Below, piece after piece: positions 58,412-64,000 of a DNA stretch of 64,000 nt. This DNA comes from Emiliania huxleyi CCMP1516 (lineage: Eukaryota; Haptophyta; Isochrysidales; Noelaerhabdaceae). The notes beneath the pieces were generated by a model. The model searched no databases. It saw nothing but the letters and a program-made list of their open reading frames with translations, and had not been told where the DNA came from. A program made the position numbers and the translations under genes. Where the stretch lies: NCBI RefSeq assembly GCF_000372725.1, contig NW_005200881.1, positions 834,850-898,849 of the forward strand. The letters run 5' to 3'. Numbering within the stretch: position 1 is the stretch's first letter; every line of letters starts with the position of its first letter.

Positions 58412-58860
58412 GTGCTCGACCTCGTCGTGGCAACCTGCACGGCAGCGCTGGTAGGCGGATGAGCGTCGTGCCACCTGACCCAAGACGGGTCGCAGGCGTC
58501 GTACCGAGCGTGTCGGGACCGTGTCCTGATGTGATCTGCACGGGTGAGTCACGTCGGCGTCAAAGGAGCGACGTGCGACCTGTCAGAGCTTGATCTCCGA
58601 TCGCAGCTGCCTCTGCGCGTCCTGGGTATGTACCTTTGTCGCGCGCCGGAGACGACTCGACGCCGCTGAGATCGGAGATCAAGCTCTGACAGGTCGCACG
58701 TCGCTCCTTTGACGCCGACGTGACTCACCCGTGCAGATCACATCAGGACACGGTCTCGACACGCTCGGTACGACGCCTGCGACCCGTCTTGGGTCAGGTG
58801 GCACGACGCTCATCCGCCTACCAGCGCTGCCGTGCAGGTTGCCACGACGAGGTCGAGCAC
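58412..58860. repeat. Young inverted repeat, 196-bp arms
   Basis: Arms 58412-58607 and 58665-58860 are reverse complements with about two mismatches (one in the GTCGGGACC/GGTCTCGAC pair, one near the inner edge) around a 57-bp spacer. The right arm contains the last 17 codons of the coiled-coil gene and its stop. The left arm carries a mirror copy of that tail. Confidence 0.95.
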
Positions 58861-61800
58861 AGCCTCTCGCGCTGTGGCGAGGAGTCGCTGCGCGAGACCT
58901 TCTCCATCGGAGATTCCGAGAGCGTTCGCCTCGAGGGAATGCGTCTCCACACCGCCTCGCAACGAGTCAGTGAGGGAGGAGAGCTGCCGGCTGAGGGCAC
59001 TGGCGATTGGCAGCACCTCGCCACCGCGCGAAGCTGCAGCCGCCTCCACCTCAGCCTCTGCCTCCGCGTCCGCCGCCGCAGCCTCCGCAACCGCCTCATC
59101 GCTGCCGCTTGAGCAAAGCGCCATGCGAGGAGAGCTGGCCGAAGCGCCGCTCTCGCTACCGCAAGGCGCGCCGCCGTCCTCGCCGTGTCTGCGCCACGCC
59201 AACGACACGTCGCTGTCGTCCGCATCCGCCTCGCTCGCGGGCTGCGGCCCGCCCGGCTGCGCCGCCTCGCGCCGCACGCGCCGCACGCGCCGCTCGAGCT
59301 CGTGCACTCTCTCCTCGAAGGCGGCTAGCGAGGGCGAAGCGGGGGCCGTGCTGCAGACAGCGACCCCCGCACCGCCCGGCCCTCTCGGTTGCACCGCCAG
59401 CCAACACCCTCCTCGCGCGCCGCTGCAATCCAAGCTGGAGAGGCGGCGCACCCCGTCCGGCGCGGGGGCTACTCGGGCCGACTGCGCGGAGAGGGAGCCT
59501 GCCCGGAGGTGGGAGGCCCGGGTGGGGAGATGAGCCGAGCGCGGCGCCAGCGCGGTGCAGCCGGGCTGCGCCCCGCCGCTGCCACCGCCGGTCATGCTGT
59601 CCGCACGGCCTGCGCGCGAGACGTAGCGGGCCCCGCCCCGCGGCTCAAGCGACGAAGCGGCCAGCCGCGCGCCCTGCTGCTGCTGCCGCGCGCGCAGCCT
59701 CTCCAGCTCGGCTGCCGTGTCTGCGAGCCTCGCCTCGGCGCCCGCGAGGGACGCCTCCGCCTTGCGCGTCGCCGCGCGAGCCGCCGCCGCCGACGCCTCC
59801 GCCGCCTGCCGCTTCGCGTCGATCGCCGCCCTCCTCTGCTCGCCGTCCCTCTCCCTCTGCCTCAGCCGGTCCGCCTCTCGCGCCGCCTCGGCGAGCCTCG
59901 TCCGCAGCTCGCTCGCCTCGTCGCGCAGCCGATCGATGACGGCGCGCAGCCGCTCCTCCTCCACGCTCCCCTGCACCGACTCGGAGACCCGCACTACCTC
60001 CTCCGCACGCGCACGCGAAGAGCCCCGCACGCCTCCCTCGCCGCCGACGACTGCAGCCCTCCCCGCCGCCGCGCCGCCGCCGCCGCAGGTCGCCCGCCGA
60101 GCCGCCCGCGTCTGCCCGCCGCCGCCGAGAGCGGCCCACGCCTCAACCGCCTCGGAGGCAACCCCTTCGAGCGGCCCGCGCTTGCGAGGCCAAGCCCGCT
60201 CGCCTCCGCCTCCTCCTCCTCCTCCTCCTCCTCCTCTTCCGCCTCCTCCTCCGCCTCCTCCTCCTCCTCCTCCTCCTCCTCCGCCTCCTCCGCCGCCTCC
60301 GCCTCCGCCTCCCCCGCGTATGCGCAGCGCGGGAGGCGTCTCCCAGCTCGGGTCCGGCGAGCCCGGGTCGGGGGTCGACCCTCCGCTCTCCTCCTCGTCC
60401 GACTCGCACGCCACCGCCTCGCGCCGCCGCCCACCGCCGCCTCCTCCCGCCGCGCCCCCCGCCGCCTGCGGACGGCCGTTCGCCGCGTCGCCGCCCGGAG
60501 TGCCGAGCAGGTCGAGCTGGCGGCGCATCGCACGCACGCGGCCTCGCTCGCGCTCGAGCGCCTCGCTGGCCTCCGCCTGGCTGCTGCTCGCCCTGGCCAC
60601 CGCCGTCTCGAGCTCGCTCAGCCGGTCCGCCATCGGCAGCAGCTGCGCCTGCCTCCCGCGAGCCAGGCGGGTGAGGCAGGCGGGTGAGGGAGGCGGGTGA
60701 GGGAGGCGGGTGAGGGGAGGGGTGGGGGCGCGCCTCGGCTTTGGCTGCCGCCGCCTCCGCGCTCCTCACCCGGTCGCGCCAGTCCCGCGATGCCGCGCCC
60801 CCCGCGGAACCGTCGGAGGAGCCCGCCGCTTGCCGTAGGAGAGGAGGGCCGCGGACGGCCGCTGCCGCCGCCGCCGCCGCCATCTCTGCCGCCTCCGCCG
60901 CCGCTGACGCCGCCGCCGCCTCCGCCGCCGCCTCCGCCTCGTGCGCCGTCTGCAGCTGCCGCAGGAGCGCAGACTCTCGCGCCGCCGCCTCCTTGCGGAC
61001 CTCCGCCAACGCCCCCTCCGCCAACGCCCCCTCCGCCCTCGCCGCCGCCTCCGCGCGCCGCGCCGCCACCAGCTCCGCCTCCGCCTCCGCCTCCGCCTCC
61101 TTGCGGCTCGCCTCCCGCTGCTCCGCCGCCGCCGCCTTGGCCGCAGCCTCGTCCGCCCGCGAGGCGAGGCGCGTGAGCTGCTGCTGCTGCTCGCTGCGGA
61201 GCGCATCGAGCTGGCGCGAGTACTGCGCCGTCGCCGCCCGCAGCTCGGCCTTGGTCTCGCTGTCGAGCGCCTCGGCGGCGATGGCGCGCGCCTCGGCGCT
61301 GCACCGCGCGGCCCTCTCCGACTCTAGCTGGCGTGCGAGCGCACCCACCGCCTCGGACAGCTGCTGCTGCTGCGGCGGCGGCGGCTGCTGCGGCGGCGGC
61401 GGCGGCGGCGGCTGAGACTGCTGCGGCAGCGGCGGCAGAGACGGCAGAGACGGCTGCGGCGGCGGCCGGTGCTGCAGGTGCTGCTGCTGCTGCAGGTGCT
61501 GGTGCTCTGCGAGGTGTGCGGACTCGTCCTCTTCCGCGCCAGCGCCGCCTGCCGTGGGCGCGGCCGAGGAGGCAGCCGGTCCCTCCGCTGCACCCGCCTC
61601 GCCGGCACGCAGCGCCTCCAGCGCCTCCTCCAGCTCGAGCCGCAGAGCGGAAGCCGCAGTCTCTCCTGCCTCTGCCGCCTGCGGCTCTGCCGCCGCGCCG
61701 CCGCCGGCCGTGTCGGGCGGTGGACCAGCATAGTGAGGCGTCATCGAGGTCAGTGCCCGCGTCGGGGCTGCCAGTACCTCCGGCCGCCCCGGCGGATCCG

Positions 61801-62140
61801 CTGGGCGGTGGTGCGCCGCGTCGCCAGGGCCGGCCAGCTGCAGCTGAGCGAGCCGCTTGCGGAGGTCGCCAGTCTCGACGCGGTAGGCCTCGACGAGGCT
61901 GGTCGCCTTGGCCGCCACCGTCGTCGCTTGCGCCAGGGCCGCGTCCCTGCGAGCCGCCTCACGCTCGGCGATGGCCCTGTGCGCCCGCACCCGCTCGGCG
62001 CGCTCATTCTCCATCCGCAGCCGCTCGACATTGGTTGTGCGGAGCTTGGCGAGGCGCACGTTCATGGTCGCGGACATGCGCTGGAGCGAGGACACCGCAT
62101 CAGTGGTCGAGACTGCTGAGGCACTATCCAACCTTGTCAT
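58810..62140 (-). CDS. Large coiled-coil protein
   Basis: Two exons (62140-60734 and 60648-58810; GC-AG intron) give 1081 residues, rich in Ala, Glu, Arg and Gln. Long heptad-like helices (LRTTNVERLRMENERAERVRAHRAI; EALERERGRVRAMRRQLDLL; RLRDEASELRTRLAEAAREADRL) alternate with Gln/Pro and Gly-rich low-complexity stretches. No catalytic domain is seen, so it is likely structural (cytoskeleton, centriole or Golgi tether). The Met at 62140 was chosen as the first in the helical frame; earlier codons are unlike the rest. The C-terminus VLDLVVATCTAALVGG lies inside the inverted repeat and may be a recent replacement of the original end. It is divergent from the Nudix gene. Confidence 0.75.
60206..60312 (-). 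repeat. Trinucleotide (GGA/GGC) polyglycine tract
   Basis: Nearly uninterrupted GGAGGCGGA triplets encode over 30 Gly in the coiled-coil protein. A different minisatellite, GGCGGGTGAGG, fills much of its intron at about 60666-60720. Confidence 0.9.
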
Positions 62141-62501
62141 CAAGGTGTCATGAGCAATGCAGTGCACACTCAAGCTCACCACCCAGCACAACCGCCCCCA
62201 TGACGGAGCCCGTTTTTCTTTCCTGCTAGCAGAGATCGATCTCGGAGCAGGTCGCCTTCGTGCGCGTGGAGGAGGAGAGTCGGCAGCTCTACTGCTAGTG
62301 ACGCGCGCGCGCGGCGCCGTGCGGTGAGACGCGCCCACCCACTCCTCTAGCGTTCCCTCGCCGCTTCTTCTGCACGGCAGCCCTCTCCGGCGGCGTGCTG
62401 CCGCTACCACAATGTTTTTCTTTCGCTTCCGACCCACGACTGTCGGGGCTTGTCCCGTGACCCAGTGACCTCTGTGGCTCTCTGTGGCCTCTCTTTGCAA
62501 T

Positions 62502-63038
62502 ATGCCATCCGATGGCCAGCCTCGCGCCTTCGTGCTCGCGGAGCACCCTCAGCACGGATTGCTTCTGCTACGCTCGCCTGGCAAGCCCAAAAAGGGAAAG
62601 CCGGCGCACTACCAGCTGCCCGGCGGCCGCGTCGATGTGACGGATGCCTCGCCTGCTGCCGCAGCGGCGAGGGAGCTGCTCGAGGAGACCGGGCTTCGGG
62701 TCTTGCCGGCGCGGCTCGTGCGGATACGGGTGGATGGAGTCGGCCAACGCAGCTACTTCCACCTCCAGCTCGCCGACGCCGATGCGGCGTCGGTGCTGGG
62801 AGGAGACACCGCCCCGCTGTCCGGCGAGGAGTGGCGTCTTGCACTTTCGCACGAGCACGACGCCTACTACTTTGAGCCGCACCTCGACGAGGCGGCCAAC
62901 GCGGTCGCGCTCCACAGCGGCGGCAAGAACAGCCTCGCCGTCCAAGTGCTCTGGCAGAGCCGGGGACGGCCGGGAGGGGCCGTGAAGACACCGCCGTTCC
63001 CAGACCTGATCAAGAAGTTTTGCTGCCTTCCTGAGTGA
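62502..63038 (+). CDS. Nudix hydrolase-like protein
   Basis: 178 residues, single exon. The Nudix box region reads PGGRVDVTDASPAAAAAREL, followed by LEETGL. The REL-EE-G core that binds Mg is intact, but the spacing is one residue longer than the classic box and Asp replaces its first Glu. A strand VLAEHPQHGLLLLRSPG precedes it, and YYFEPHLDEA follows. Family members hydrolyse nucleoside diphosphates linked to another group; the substrate is unknown. It lies 361 bp from the divergent coiled-coil gene. Confidence 0.82.
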   Translation: MPSDGQPRAFVLAEHPQHGLLLLRSPGKPKKGKPAHYQLPGGRVDVTDASPAAAAARELLEETGLRVLPARLVRIRVDGVGQRSYFHLQLADADAASVLGGDTAPLSGEEWRLALSHEHDAYYFEPHLDEAANAVALHSGGKNSLAVQVLWQSRGRPGGAVKTPPFPDLIKKFCCLPE

Positions 63039-63522
63039 GTACCGCCTCGCCGCCTTGTACACTTGCGTCTTAGTTTTCTCTCCTTCGCGGTGCTTCTCTC
63101 GCGTGAGAGCTCTCTGTCTCTCTCCGCCCTCTGATATCGTGTTCGCAGTTCGGAAGCGGTGTTGCGTGTTTTCGGCCTCCCACCGTACGGTACCTACGGT
63201 CTACGTCGCGAGAGATGGTTGACGGTGTGTTTCTCGCTCCAGTGCGGTCTATTTCACATGCATGAGGTACAACAATATTAAAAGTAAAGTACAAAAAACG
63301 CGCACAAAAAACACACTCCTCACTCCCCTCTCCCGCCCCCCAGGCCTAGGCGTACGCGATGCGCGGCGGCGTCGCCGTCGGCGCGCGGCCCCGGCCGACG
63401 CGGCCCAGCTCCGGCATACGCCCGCTGACGCGGCGTGTCCATATGCACGGTGTGCCCGTATGCGCGCGCGTCTACACGTACTACGTAGTCGAGATGAAGG
63501 GAAGGTGCTCGAGCGCTCACCC
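63039..63522. other. Gap right of the Nudix gene
   Basis: Nudix 3' region and spacer. An AT-rich patch lies at 63240-63315 (poly-A runs). No gene is recognised. Confidence 0.5.
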
Positions 63523-63911
63523 TCACGTCATCTCGGTGCCCGACGACGCCCTGCGGGCCGGGGGCGGCCCTCTCGCCGCGCCAGCAGGAGACGCATTGCG
63601 CTCGCGCACAAGAGCGACCACCTGATCCAGGCCGGTGAGGCACTGCCTGAGGCGGCCCCCGCCCAGCTGCGCTTGCATCGGCTTCTCGGACGGCGCCACT
63701 GCCCCCGCCTTGCCGCTGGGAGCCTCCCCCTCCCCCTCCTCGCGCGAGGGTGCCTGGCTGACCCGCGGGGGAGCCACCGTGGAGGAGCGCACCGTCGAGG
63801 AGGCGCTCGACGACGCGGCGGCCGACGAATCCGCCTTACCGCTGACGGCCTCGACGGTGGGGCCGAGGATGGTGTTGCCGCTGACCGACGAGAGGCGGTA
63901 GTGCGCCGCAA
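63523..63911 (-). CDS. Unrecognised C-terminal coding fragment
   Basis: A minus-strand frame ends at 63523 and stays open to at least 63911. It reads HYRLSSVSGNTILGPTVEAV, then a Ser/Ala-rich linker, then LRQCLTGLDQVVALVRERNA and a basic Ala/Pro tail. The ordered start and helical segment suggest real coding sequence that probably continues beyond the right edge or upstream of an intron. No family is recognised, and chance openness in GC-rich DNA is possible. Confidence 0.35.
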
Positions 63912-64000
63912 AATTTCTTTTCGCTGCTGTTCGACATTGCGTTCAGGTAATTCTTTTCCCTTCTTCGCGCACGACGCTCCTCTCCCTCGCCCGTCGAGCA

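Noticed and set aside
59389-60700. Long plus-strand open frames (327 and 432 codons) across the coiled-coil gene
   Set aside because: Composition is Arg/Pro/Ser low-complexity. The minus strand gives coherent heptad helices across a frame-preserving intron, so the plus frames are shadows.

Overview
This window is nuclear DNA of a GC-rich, intron-bearing eukaryotic alga. The evidence is a ferrochelatase with a C-terminal chlorophyll-binding-like motif, a ubiquitin-S27a fusion, an EF-hand metacaspase, a METTL9-type methyltransferase, and many short introns, most of which start GC or GT. A haptophyte is my best guess and another secondary-plastid alga is possible. I cannot run a search to confirm it. 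I count about 20 protein-coding genes.

Layout. 1-1.9 kb: no recognised gene. 1.9-8.2 kb (-): large receptor-like gene A (Cys-rich ectodomain, membrane bundle, TIR domain). 8.5-9.4 kb (+): LON-domain protein. 9.5-11.7 kb (+): nucleotide-sugar transporter. 11.9-14.2 kb (-): S28 peptidase fused to an SGNH hydrolase. 14.3-15.3 kb (-): ribulose-phosphate 3-epimerase. 15.5-17.5 kb (+): ferrochelatase. 18.0-22.8 kb (-): receptor-like gene B, a paralogue of A with an added beta-helix ectodomain. 23.3-25.7 kb (+): dsRBD/RAP/methyltransferase fusion. 26.0-29.0 kb (-): two-oxygenase ankyrin protein. 29.2-30.2 kb (-): METTL9-like. 30.5-33.0 kb (+): NOB1 with an inserted dual-specificity phosphatase. 33.3-35.0 kb (+): BTB-SPRY. 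35.7-38.3 kb (+): CCCH-DEAD-box helicase. 38.3-41.6 kb: gene-poor and repeat-rich. 41.6-43.3 kb (-): PP2C-like. 43.3-45.4 kb: gene-poor with C-rich hairpins. 45.5-46.3 kb (+): ubiquitin-S27a. 46.9-48.7 kb (-): NHL-BTB, whose 5' end is duplicated at 49.7-50.5 kb. 50.9-53.6 kb (+): PAN/proline-rich/pentapeptide protein. 54.2-55.8 kb (-): metacaspase. 56.1-57.7 kb (+): MATE transporter. 58.4-58.9 kb: young inverted repeat. 58.8-62.1 kb (-): coiled-coil protein. 62.5-63.0 kb (+): Nudix protein. Right edge: an unrecognised partial gene.

The genes are not an operon. Several pairs are divergently transcribed from gaps of about 270-450 bp. The most novel content is: (i) the two TIR receptors, each with a degenerate second TIR-like copy; (ii) NOB1 split by a phosphatase with an intact HCx5R signature; (iii) the RAP-methyltransferase fusion; (iv) the peptidase-esterase fusion; and (v) an intron population in which GC-AG outnumbers GT-AG, the two splice boundaries often share 5-10 bp direct repeats, and intron interiors often hold private minisatellites. 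Exon coordinates were worked out by hand from reading-frame and family continuity. Where exon sums are stated, they are divisible by three.
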